A stretch of 9,897 bases of DNA from an uncultured Phycisphaerales bacterium (GCA_946886375.1 CAMPIL010000113.1:1-9897); one strand, 5' to 3'. Positions 1 through 5,376 are shown, counted from the stretch's first letter. The notes: a model not told the origin generated them from the letters alone. Made by a program: numbers and translations.

Positions 1-46
1 GGTCAACGTGCTGGACCTGCTCGAGGTCATTGGTCACTGGGGATAA
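1..46 (+). CDS. 3' end of a secreted protein with a dockerin-like C-terminal tail (partial)
   Basis: The frame from base 2 reads VNVLDLLEVIGHWG and then a TAA stop at 44-46. This is the second half of a type I dockerin-like calcium-binding loop. The full form of the same tail, DFNHDGQVNVLDL, is visible in the copy at 241-312, with presumed calcium ligands at loop positions 1, 3, 5, 9 and 12 (D, N, D, N, D). In planctomycetes, tails of this kind end many large exported proteins. They are thought to act in surface attachment or sorting, although their partner is not settled. Only 14 codons are inside the window, so the main body and function of the protein cannot be known. The tail and its downstream flank are repeated twice more to the right. 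Confidence 0.7.
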   Translation, partial: VNVLDLLEVIGHWG

Positions 47-266
47 GGAACATCGTTTGACTTGATCGGGCACGAAGCGATGCCGCACTGTCGCGATGCG
101 GTATCCCTCGGCAGTGATACATTGAGTTTTAGCTAAAAATGAATCTCTGAGGCGTCCGGCAGCATTCAGGTGCACGGCGGTGCCCGGCCCCGCGCGTGCT
201 GCGTGCTGTGGCTCCTGCGTGCAGCCTGTTGTGGGCTGTGGGCTGTGACTTCAACCATGATGGCCA
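1..266 (+). repeat. Tandem repeat unit, copy A (dockerin tail plus 3' flank)
   Basis: This is the first of three imperfect direct copies. It contains the last 14 codons and stop of the partial gene, then a flank with TGATCGGGCACGAAG, an AT-rich block at 122-154 and a GTG/CTG-rich stretch that runs into the next dockerin tail. Bases 1-55 are identical to 267-321. After one mismatch, a further 24 bases are also identical, so copies A and B look like a recent duplication. The unit boundaries are arbitrary because the window starts inside the array. Confidence 0.85.
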
Positions 267-312
267 GGTCAACGTGCTGGACCTGCTCGAGGTCATTGGT
301 CACTGGGGATAA
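241..312 (+). pseudogene. Orphan dockerin-like tail, intact frame
   Basis: The frame reads GCDFNHDGQVNVLDLLEVIGHW, then G and a TAA stop. It is a complete calcium-loop half-dockerin with no gene body in front: the frame is closed by stops at 130-132 and 145-147. What lies between is GTG/CTG-rich sequence without a ribosome-binding site. I read it as a duplicated gene tail rather than an expressed peptide. A short product from a GTG codon near 196 cannot be excluded. Confidence 0.6.
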
Positions 313-544
313 GGAACATCGCTTGACTTGATCGGGCACGAAGCGACGCGGCGCTGGCGCGATGCGTATCCGTCGACAGCGACATATTGAGTTTTCGCTA
401 AAAATGAATCTTTGAGGCGCGAACCAGTAATTCAGTTGCACGGTCCCGGACCCGCGCGTGCTGCGTCATGTGTCCGGCATACTCCTGTGTGCAGCCTGTT
501 GTGGACTGTGGGCTATGGGCTGTGACCTGAACCACGAGGGGCCA
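267..544 (+). repeat. Tandem repeat unit, copy B
   Basis: This copy starts at the same point of the dockerin tail as copy A, 266 bp later. It keeps the stop codon (310-312), the TGATCGGGCACGAAG segment and the AT-rich block (387-419). It then diverges in the GTG/CTG-rich part, where it is 12 bp longer than copy A. Confidence 0.85.
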
Positions 545-590
545 GCCCAACGTGCTGGACCTGCTTGAGTTCATCGGCCACTGGGGATAA
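518..590 (+). pseudogene. Orphan dockerin-like tail, frameshifted
   Basis: This is the third copy of the tail. It starts GCDLNHEG and then carries a one-base insertion relative to the copy at 241-312 (GAGGGGCCAG against GATGGCCAG). The later part, N-V-L-D-L-L-E-F-I-G-H-W-G-stop, is therefore in another frame. Asp to Glu at the third ligand position and Val to Phe further on show it is decaying without selection on the protein. Confidence 0.65.
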
Positions 591-770
591 GGAACTTCGT
601 CTGAAGTGATCGGGCACGAACCAACGCCGCACCGTCGCGATGCAGTGGCCGTTGACAACGACATATTGAGTTTTCGCTAAAAATGAATCTCTGAGGCGTC
701 CGCCAGTATTCAGTTGCACGGCGGTCCCGGCCCCCGCGTGGGCTGTGTGCTGTGGCTCTTGCGTGCAGCG
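545..770 (+). repeat. Tandem repeat unit, copy C (diverged)
   Basis: This copy begins 278 bp after copy B. It retains the tail with several substitutions, the stop (588-590), the GATCGGGCACGAA segment and the AT-rich block (666-698). Homology fades into GTG/CTG-rich sequence after about 770. No fourth dockerin tail follows, so the array ends here. Confidence 0.8.
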
Positions 771-1002
771 TCTTGTGTGCTGCGGGCTCCTGCGTGCAGC
801 GAGATGTGGACTGTGGCGTGGGCTGGAGTGTGGGCTGCGTGTTTCGTGCAGCATGCAATCCCACGAGGCGAAGCACTCCCATGCGAGGACGCACCAACGC
901 CGCGCCGGGCGTGGTGTGCGGAGCGTTTCCTGTCCTTGAGATTGCGGCGGCGAGGTTACCGCGGCGCGCACGATGCGCCTGAAGAGGCTCACGAAGCGTA
1001 AG
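771..1002. other. Gene-free GTG/CTG-rich spacer at the end of the repeat array
   Basis: Nothing here supports a gene. The first part is built of short imperfect repeats: a 24-25 base unit starting GTGCTG and ending GCGTGCAGCG occurs at 747-770 and 777-801 and is related to bases 203-235. The rest (about 840-1002) is GC-rich and not repeated. A plus-strand frame ends in TAA at 999-1001, just before the terminator hairpin. Its translation is Arg/Cys-rich, overlaps the repeats and has no ribosome-binding site, so I do not call it. Confidence 0.5.
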
Positions 1003-1040
1003 GACGGGAGGCCGACCCTTTGGGGGTCGGTCCTCCCGTC
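1003..1040 (-). terminator. Strong hairpin, probable terminator of the lipoprotein gene
   Basis: GACGGGAGG-CCGACCC (1003-1018) pairs with 1024-1040. It forms 9 bp plus 7 bp separated by a single bulged T (1031), around a five-base loop. It sits 27 bp beyond the stop of the minus-strand lipoprotein gene. There is no clear T-tract on either strand, so termination is inferred from stem strength and position. It could also stop plus-strand transcription leaving the repeat array. Confidence 0.7.
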
Positions 1041-1067
1041 GCGAATGCCGATGCCAACGTCGCGGCT

Positions 1068-1454
1068 TCAGCGCAGCGGCAGCACTTCGACGTTAACCGA
1101 ATCGGTCTGCGCCAAATCGCCGTTCACGAACAGTTGGGCCGAGACGACGTAGGTGCCGGGCCGGTCGAAGCGCACCCGCGCGATGCGTCCGTTTTCTTCG
1201 GTGGTCAACTCGCCGCCGGTGGTGGACCATCGCAATTCCGCTTCGCGTCCAACCAGGTTTCTGGTCTCGGTGGTGATGGTGACGATTTCGCCGGCGTACA
1301 CCTTGCGCGCCGTGGGATGGAGTTCGAGCGTGGGCGGCGACATGTGCACGCGCTCGGCGCGGTCGGTTTCACAGGCCGGCAGCGCCACCATGGCCAGCGG
1401 AACAACCGCGAGGATCAGACTGGCGCTGATGGTCTTGATGATGGAACTTCTCAT
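1068..1454 (-). CDS. Small lipoprotein with an Ig/PKD-like beta-sandwich domain
   Basis: The product is a 128-residue exported protein. The N-terminus is a lipoprotein signal: MRSSIIK, a hydrophobic run, then the lipobox LPAC with Cys28 as the presumed lipidated residue. Residues about 40-126 look like one Ig/PKD-type fold, with a start rich in V-T-I-T, a W-S-T-T-G-G-E turn, the R-P-G-T-Y-V-V-S-A strand typical of PKD and cadherin-like modules, and a closing S-V-N-V-E-V strand. Such domains usually mediate binding or spacing at the cell surface, and no enzyme motif is seen. The ATG has an excellent AAGGAG seven bases upstream (1462-1467). It lies 63 bp after the stop of the PRC-barrel gene on the same strand, so the two are probably co-transcribed and end at the 1003-1040 hairpin. 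The function is unknown. Confidence 0.85.
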   Translation of the reverse strand: MRSSIIKTISASLILAVVPLAMVALPACETDRAERVHMSPPTLELHPTARKVYAGEIVTITTETRNLVGREAELRWSTTGGELTTEENGRIARVRFDRPGTYVVSAQLFVNGDLAQTDSVNVEVLPLR

Positions 1455-1517
1455 GCGAGATCTCCTTGTGTTGAAGGCTAAACGATCAGCGGTCGTCTGC
1501 TCGGCGGGTCCGGTGAG

Positions 1518-3386
1518 TCACGGCCGGCCGCTGCTGGATTCATCGCCTTGGCGTTGCGGGGACTGCTCAGGTCCAGACTGCGAACCGGGATCGGCCGCCT
1601 GGTCCTGCGACATGGGCTGGAACTGAAGTTGCTGCGTGTACTCCGAGGACTGCCCCTGCTGGTGCCGCTGGGCGGTCTGCTGGAAGAACTGGCGGGCATC
1701 GTCCGCAGTGCGCCGGCCGGTGATGATCTCATTGGCCAGGTTCAACGCCAGAATGTTCATGGCTTCCTGCTGGCAGCGCGCCGCGATCGTGCCGTCGGTG
1801 CGATACACGATCAGGCTTCCATCAAATTGCGCCAGGTCATCGGCCTTGTCCGGCGGCACGCGCATGTACACGGCCTGCTCGAGCACATCGGCGTGCGACG
1901 CGGGGAAATTGTGCCGCACTTCATCGCGGTACACGACAATGCGCGCCCATGGGCCCTGATCTTTCCAGGCGATGATGTCTTCCGCAACGGAGTCGGGCTG
2001 ACCGTACTTCTGGATCATGTCCTGCGCGGCCTGCCGCGAAGATTGGGGCCAATTGCGAATCACGGAATTGGCGTCCATGCGGGCTCCGCCGCGCTGCGGC
2101 TGACCCTGCTGCGTGCCGCCCTGCGGAGGCACGTAGCCATAGGCCCAATCGGGCTGCTGCACGCCAAACGCCGTGTACACATCGCGCGTCCAGCGCGTGT
2201 CGGTCAGCCTCGTGTTCCATTCGTTCTCGCTAAACGAAGGCGCGTTCTCCAATTGCTGGCGATCGATGTTCAGCACCAGTTCGTGCCGGTTGACGATGTC
2301 AGACCGGCGGAGATCCACAGCCTGGAAGGGCACCGCGTGCAGCCGCTCGCCCACACCCATGATGCCGCCCGTGCCAACCACGATGAACGCCACGTGACCG
2401 GTGTTCGCGTCAACCAGCACGTCCTCGATTTGGCCCAAGTCCTCATTGCGCGTGGTCATGGCGTCGGTGTCCAGCAGATCGGTCGCGCGAATGATCGACT
2501 GGTTCATGCTGTAGGAGCGCGCTTGAGGTTGATCGCGGTCAAAGTCACGGTCCTGCATGCGGTCGCGGTCCTGATTGAAGTCGCGATCCTGTGAGTTGCG
2601 ATCCTGGTCGAAGTTGCGGTCTTCATAAGGGTTCTGTCCGCTGCGCCCGCCTGCGTTTGAGCCCGAAGAAGGCGGCTGACGCGATGAGTCGCGATCCTCA
2701 TACGGATTGAGCGCACCGCCATCGCCTTCGCGCGGCGGCGTGTCGCGGCCATCGTTGAACCGGTCACGATCCGAATCGCGGTCGTCGTAGCCATCCGCGT
2801 CATTGCGGCTTGGGGGATTCATGCGCGAGTCACGCGGCATTCCGCCCTGATCCATCGGCTGCACGCCGAAGTACTGATAGACCTGCCGCGAGAATTGCTC
2901 ATCGGCGAGTTGATCAAGACGGCTGCGCTGAATGGTGGGCGCATTGCGCAGGCGTTCGCGATCGATGTTCAGGGTGACGTTGCGCGCATCGGGCCGGCTG
3001 CGCTCAAAGTGGAAGACCTGCCAGGGAACAGGAATCAGGCGATCCTGGTAGGAGAGGATGACGAACTCGACCCGCTCATCGCGGGGATCAATGACGGCGT
3101 TCTGAATTTCGCCAAGGTTCTCGCCGCGCGTTGTCTCCACGTTCTTGCCGATGAGATCGTTCAAGCGCACCAGTTGCGGCTGGGTCTGGGACTGCGATTG
3201 CGACATGCGGCGATCGGAGCGCTTGGAACCCTGATCCTGCATTTGGGGGTCGCGCTGGGTATTGCCTTGGGAACTGCGCTGGGAGTCGCGCCTGTCCGAA
3301 TCAGACTGGCTCTGGGTCTGGGCCACGGCCGGCAGCCCCGCCGCAAGCGATGCTGCGGCAACAAGAACGGCAACACGGGTCTTCAT
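1518..3386 (-). CDS. Secreted protein with two PRC-barrel domains and an Asp/Arg-rich linker
   Basis: The product has 622 residues. The Sec signal peptide (MKTRVAVLVA, then AVA|Q) is probably cleaved after residue 22, and a Gln/Ser/Asp-rich segment follows to about 70. PRC-barrel 1 spans about 72-150 (L-N-D-L-I-G-K-N-V, G-E-N-L-G-E-I). Residues 197-290 are a low-complexity D/R/N/Q linker with two N-P-Y-E-D-R motifs (227, 252). PRC-barrel 2 spans about 297-383 (A-T-D-L-L, E-D-L-G-Q-I-E-D-V-L-V-D). Both barrels are followed by the same tail, NIDR-x-x-L-x-NAP then VY-x-x-FGVQ (140-176 and 373-410), so the unit is duplicated. Residues about 437-580 form a further domain I do not recognise, and the end is Gln/Ser-rich. 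PRC barrels are known from photosynthetic reaction centre H subunits and RimM, and in exported proteins they often accompany stress genes. The ATG has AAGGAG six bases upstream (3393-3398). The molecular role is unknown. Confidence 0.92.
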   Translation of the reverse strand: MKTRVAVLVAAASLAAGLPAVAQTQSQSDSDRRDSQRSSQGNTQRDPQMQDQGSKRSDRRMSQSQSQTQPQLVRLNDLIGKNVETTRGENLGEIQNAVIDPRDERVEFVILSYQDRLIPVPWQVFHFERSRPDARNVTLNIDRERLRNAPTIQRSRLDQLADEQFSRQVYQYFGVQPMDQGGMPRDSRMNPPSRNDADGYDDRDSDRDRFNDGRDTPPREGDGGALNPYEDRDSSRQPPSSGSNAGGRSGQNPYEDRNFDQDRNSQDRDFNQDRDRMQDRDFDRDQPQARSYSMNQSIIRATDLLDTDAMTTRNEDLGQIEDVLVDANTGHVAFIVVGTGGIMGVGERLHAVPFQAVDLRRSDIVNRHELVLNIDRQQLENAPSFSENEWNTRLTDTRWTRDVYTAFGVQQPDWAYGYVPPQGGTQQGQPQRGGARMDANSVIRNWPQSSRQAAQDMIQKYGQPDSVAEDIIAWKDQGPWARIVVYRDEVRHNFPASHADVLEQAVYMRVPPDKADDLAQFDGSLIVYRTDGTIAARCQQEAMNILALNLANEIITGRRTADDARQFFQQTAQRHQQGQSSEYTQQLQFQPMSQDQAADPGSQSGPEQSPQRQGDESSSGRP

Positions 3387-3560
3387 GATGTGCTCCTTGG
3401 CAATCGTTGGGAAAGACGCTGGTTCATGCGAGGACGAAGCAAATGCGAGAAAGCCGACGGCGAATTGATGGCGGCCCGGAAATCGCCGCCGACTCGTCCA
3501 GTCTGGCGGGATGATTGTCCCGGGCGCACGTTGACCCCGCCATGCGAAACACGCCTCATT

Positions 3561-3583
3561 GCGGCGCGCTCGGCGCGGGCCGC
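3561..3583 (-). terminator. GC-rich hairpin downstream of the entericidin-like gene
   Basis: On the minus strand, GCGG-CC-CGCGC, loop CGA, then GCGCG-CCGC forms a compact stem of 5 plus 4 bp with a two-base bulge. It starts 22 bp after the stop of the entericidin-like gene. There is only a weak T-rich stretch downstream. It may end the short lipoprotein transcript before the PRC-barrel gene, or merely attenuate read-through. Confidence 0.4.
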
Positions 3584-3605
3584 AACGCAGGCGTCAACTG
3601 GTCAC

Positions 3606-3773
3606 TCAATCCGCCACATCGCGCGCCGTGTCGCTGGTCGCCTCGCCGGCCGATTCAATGTCCTCACCCGCGCCTTCCACGGTATGGCAGGCTGCAAGCG
3701 TCATAACAATGGCAGCCGCGGCAAAACCGGCGACCGATGTCAGCAGCATTCTCATTCGGGTTTCGTGCGTCAT
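3606..3773 (-). CDS. Entericidin A/B-like small lipoprotein
   Basis: This 55-residue protein begins MTHETRMRM. A hydrophobic signal (LLTSVAGFAAAAIVMTLAA) leads to the lipobox LAAC with Cys29. The mature part, C-H-T-V-E-G-A-G-E-D-I-E-S-A-G-E-A, matches the signature of the entericidin EcnA/EcnB family (C-N-T-V-x-G-x-G-x-D-I-x-x-x-G). In enterobacteria, EcnB is a stationary-phase, sigma-S-dependent membrane-active lipoprotein and EcnA is its antidote. In other phyla the family is common as single genes, often in stress regulons, and its role is not settled. Only one member is seen here, so a toxin/antidote pair is not supported. The chosen ATG has AAGGA eight bases upstream (3782-3786). An upstream extension of the frame has no signal-peptide logic and is listed separately. 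The gene lies 219 bp upstream of the PRC-barrel gene on the same strand. Confidence 0.88.
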   Translation of the reverse strand: MTHETRMRMLLTSVAGFAAAAIVMTLAACHTVEGAGEDIESAGEATSDTARDVAD

Positions 3774-3812
3774 GTGAAGTTTCCTTGTGTTGCGTGTTGG
3801 TGAGTGCGTGCG

Positions 3813-3843
3813 AAAAACCGATCGCGGCGGAAGTCGCCGCCGC
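3813..3843 (-). terminator. Hairpin plus T5 run upstream of the entericidin-like gene (possible attenuator)
   Basis: On the minus strand, GCGGCGG and CCGCCGC (3824-3830 with 3837-3843) form a seven-base-pair stem with a six-base loop. It is followed after six bases by TTTTT (complement of 3813-3817). It lies about 40-70 bases before the entericidin-like ATG, so it could end upstream transcription or attenuate this gene. The T-run is offset from the stem, and the stem may be a by-product of an Arg-rich coding remnant, so support is modest. Confidence 0.35.
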
Positions 3844-3976
3844 CGGGCCTGCATGCAATGGATCGCCTCAATGGCCGCCACAATGTCGTCCTCGCAAGCC
3901 CACAGAACCATACCGGCGGGGCACGCATCAACAATCCAGTGCAATGCGAGATTGTTGCGAATGCATCCACATTCCT
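3813..3976 (-). pseudogene. Possible remnant of a response-regulator receiver domain
   Basis: In the frame entering the entericidin-like gene, a stretch opening after a TAG at about 3977 translates as D-A-C-P-A-G-M-V-L-W-A-C-E-D-D-I-V-A-A-I-E-A-I-H, then an Arg run and L-P-P-R-S-V. This resembles the last strand and helix of NarL/FixJ-type receiver domains, where a G-Y-V-L-K-x-x-x-x-x-D-L-x-x-A-I-x-A-V-H-x-G-x-R-x-L-P-P pattern is usual. The catalytic-side Lys is Trp here. The rest of the receiver and the HTH domain are absent from both flanks, so if the resemblance is real this is a short decayed fragment. It could also be chance. Confidence 0.25.
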
Positions 3977-4131
3977 AATCAGTTGATCGGACCGCGCAGA
4001 GCAAATCATTCGCGGCTGAGATCGATGTGAGGGGCGAACTCGCTGCGGAATCGAACGCGCGCAAAACGGCCGCAGCGGCAGGCGAGGCACATCCCACAGA
4101 TGAGTTCAGTGCGCGCTCGTGCCCGCTGCGC

Positions 4132-4155
4132 AACTTTCGGGAAGTTTGGAAGTTT
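4132..4155 (+). promoter_or_regulatory. Tandem GGAAGTTT repeat with an overlapping inverted repeat (candidate operator)
   Basis: GGAAGTTT occurs twice without a gap (4140-4147, 4148-4155). Just before it, AACTT-TCGGG-AAGTT (4132-4146) forms an inverted repeat that uses the first copy. It lies about 120 bp upstream of the membrane-protein ATG. It could be a transcription-factor site, or the GGAA-type -35 element of an ECF sigma promoter, but no matching -10 is recognisable. Confidence 0.3.
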
Positions 4156-4277
4156 GCAGTATTGGGGCCGATGAATCCGCACGGGTAGTGTTCAACGGAT
4201 CAACAGGTTGCTCGGGCAAAGTCCGGCACAGGGCCGCATCGACTGAAAGAAAAACTGAATGAAAAAGGAGATCTGCG

Positions 4278-4967
4278 ATGATTGAGGAAACCCGTTACAA
4301 GGAAACCATGACTGACGTGGATCGGTCGAGAATGCCCATGGGCGCCGCGACCTATCCGCATGAGGACTATCGCCCCTCGTTCATGCTCTCGCGCATCATC
4401 GCGTGGGGACCGATCTGGGGAGGCGTCGTGATCGCCGTCGGCGTCCAGGCGCTTCTGACGGTGCTGGGCATGGCGGTCGGCCTGACCGTGATGGATGCCA
4501 CACGGGATACCGCGGGCGGCGCGCCGGAAGGCAGCGGCGTGGTCGCGGGAATCTGGTGGGTCATCAGTTCGCTGATCGCACTGTTCCTGGGCGGCTGGGC
4601 CACCGGCTTTTTCGCCGGCCCGCGCAAACCGGCGCACGGTGCGATCAACGGCTTCGTGCTCTGGTGTGTGATCACCGCTCTCAGCGCGGCACTGCTCACC
4701 ATGACCAGCGGCGCGTTGATCGGCGGAGGCCTGGGCGCGCTGGGCAACGTCGCGGCCAATCGCACCGCGGCCAACACCAGCCCCACGATCGTCGGCGAAG
4801 AAGGCACGCGCGACTTCACTCGCACGGCAACCACCGATCGCATTGCTGAAGGATCAGCCAGCGTCGCGTGGTGGACCTTTGTCGTCATGGCGCTGAGCGC
4901 AGGCGCGGCTGTCCTGGGCGGCGCGATGGGGCCGCGCAGCGGCGAGATGCAGCGACGGCTGGCGTAA
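4278..4967 (+). CDS. Small integral membrane protein, about four helices, unknown function
   Basis: The product has 229 residues with a polar N-terminus of about 38. Hydrophobic segments lie at about 40-70 (I-I-A-W-G-P-I-W-G-G, then a long run), 86-113 (G-I-W-W-V-I-S-S, L-G-G-W-A-T-G-F-F-A-G), 121-145 and 193-217. A hydrophilic loop at 150-192 separates the last two. The Gly/Trp-rich pattern, with W-G-G in the first helix and G-I-W-W then G-G-W-A-x-G in the second, matches a widespread family of uncharacterised inner-membrane proteins sometimes labelled PhnA-like. The label does not imply phosphonate metabolism. The ATG has AGGAG seven bases upstream (4266-4270). The gene is divergent from the entericidin-like gene and is followed by a stem-loop and an intrinsic terminator. 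Its place beside stress-type lipoproteins suggests an envelope role, which is inference. Confidence 0.88.
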   Translation: MIEETRYKETMTDVDRSRMPMGAATYPHEDYRPSFMLSRIIAWGPIWGGVVIAVGVQALLTVLGMAVGLTVMDATRDTAGGAPEGSGVVAGIWWVISSLIALFLGGWATGFFAGPRKPAHGAINGFVLWCVITALSAALLTMTSGALIGGGLGALGNVAANRTAANTSPTIVGEEGTRDFTRTATTDRIAEGSASVAWWTFVVMALSAGAAVLGGAMGPRSGEMQRRLA

Positions 4968-4977
4968 CGATCGCCCG

Positions 4978-5043
4978 GCTGACATCCGGCCGGCGGCATC
5001 CCCGCGCACAAATGCGTGGCGTGCTCGCGGCCGGAACGTCAGC
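4978..5043 (+). other. Long stem-loop in the 3' region of the membrane-protein gene
   Basis: GCTGAC-A-TCCGGCCG (4978-4992) pairs with CGGCCGGA-AC-GTCAGC (5028-5043). This gives 6 plus 8 base pairs interrupted by a 1x2 internal loop and closes a 35-base apical region. It begins 10 bases after the stop codon. There is no T-run after it, so it may be a 3'-UTR stabilising element, part of an RNA that ends at the next terminator, or a factor-assisted terminator. Confidence 0.45.
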
Positions 5044-5082
5044 AAGCCGGTCCGGCCTTCGACTCGCGGACTCTCTTTGCAT

Positions 5083-5116
5083 GAATCACCGGTGCATGGA
5101 CCGGTGATTCTGTTTC
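5083..5116 (+). terminator. Intrinsic terminator after the membrane-protein gene
   Basis: GAATCACCGGT (5083-5093) and ACCGGTGATTC (5100-5110) form a perfect 11-bp stem with the six-base loop GCATGG, followed by TGTTTC. It lies 115 bp beyond the stop of the membrane-protein gene. The stem is symmetric, but T-rich sequence follows only on the plus strand. Confidence 0.8.
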
Positions 5117-5170
5117 TCCGCACTTTCCCTGCCATGCACGTTTCGCCAATGCAGGAATGAACGGACATGC

Positions 5171-5376
5171 CGGGCTGGAATGCCCGCAGATCAAGCCTTT
5201 CCAGCCGCCGATGTGATTACTGCGTTATACCTATATCGCACCGGCTGATCGTGACTTATTCTCCAGCAATGACCAAGCATCGCTCTCCGTAGTTGAATCA
5301 TCCACCCTGCGGGGAAACAAACGTCCCCCTTGAGAGGCGCCTCGTCGAAGACATTTGACGGGGCGCTTTGCTTTTT
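5171..5376 (+). ncRNA. Candidate structured RNA or leader ending in an intrinsic terminator
   Basis: This segment between two terminators has no plausible gene but several pairings. GGCTGGAA (5173-5180) pairs perfectly with TTCCAGCC (5199-5206). The same 3' arm also belongs to CAGCCG-C-CGAT (5202-5212), which pairs with ATCG-CAC-CGGCTG (5235-5247). The first arm also overlaps CGGGC/GCCCG (5171-5175 with 5182-5186). These stems exclude each other, as in switching leaders. Then come GGGGA/TCCCC (5311-5315 with 5324-5328) and the terminator at 5337-5376. It could be a small RNA or a regulated leader for the gene at 5682. It matches no RNA family I recognise, and the promoter is unknown. Confidence 0.3.
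5337..5376 (+). terminator. Strong intrinsic terminator with T-rich tail
   Basis: GCGCCTCGTC (5337-5346) pairs with GACGGGGCGC (5357-5366) as a 10-bp stem with one G-U pair and a ten-base loop. It is directly followed by TTTGCTTTTT (5367-5376). This is a textbook rho-independent terminator on the plus strand. Because the upstream protein gene already has its own terminator at 5083-5116, it implies a separate transcript between the two, or early termination ahead of the gene at 5682. Confidence 0.85.

Larger units (their letters stand above)
3774..4277. other. Divergent intergenic region between the entericidin-like and membrane-protein genes
   Basis: This 504-bp region must carry promoters for both flanking genes. 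It contains the hairpin and T-run at 3813-3843, the possible receiver-domain remnant at 3813-3976, a tandem GGAAGTTT repeat at 4140-4155 and the Shine-Dalgarno sequence of the downstream gene. I see no convincing sigma-70 -35/-10 pair on either strand and no other gene. Confidence 0.5.

Noticed and set aside
1..698. CRISPR-like array
   Set aside because: Only three copies, a period of 265-279 bp, and the spacers are themselves homologous. This is a tandem duplication, not a CRISPR array.
166..992. Minus-strand open frames across the repeat array
   Set aside because: They simply read through the repeats in antisense, share similar segments only because the DNA is repeated, and lack ribosome-binding sites.
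714..1001. Plus-strand frame ending just before the 1003-1040 hairpin
   Set aside because: Its first half is GTG/CTG repeat sequence, the composition is Cys/Arg/Trp-rich, and no ribosome-binding site or known motif is seen.
1548..3803. Long open frames on the plus strand opposite the PRC-barrel gene
   Set aside because: They are antisense to a gene with a signal peptide, recognisable domains and a good ribosome-binding site. Openness is explained by GC-rich codon bias.
3606..3944. Longer start for the entericidin-like gene
   Set aside because: The extension would bury the signal peptide and lipobox. The inner ATG has a well-placed AAGGA and gives the usual family length.
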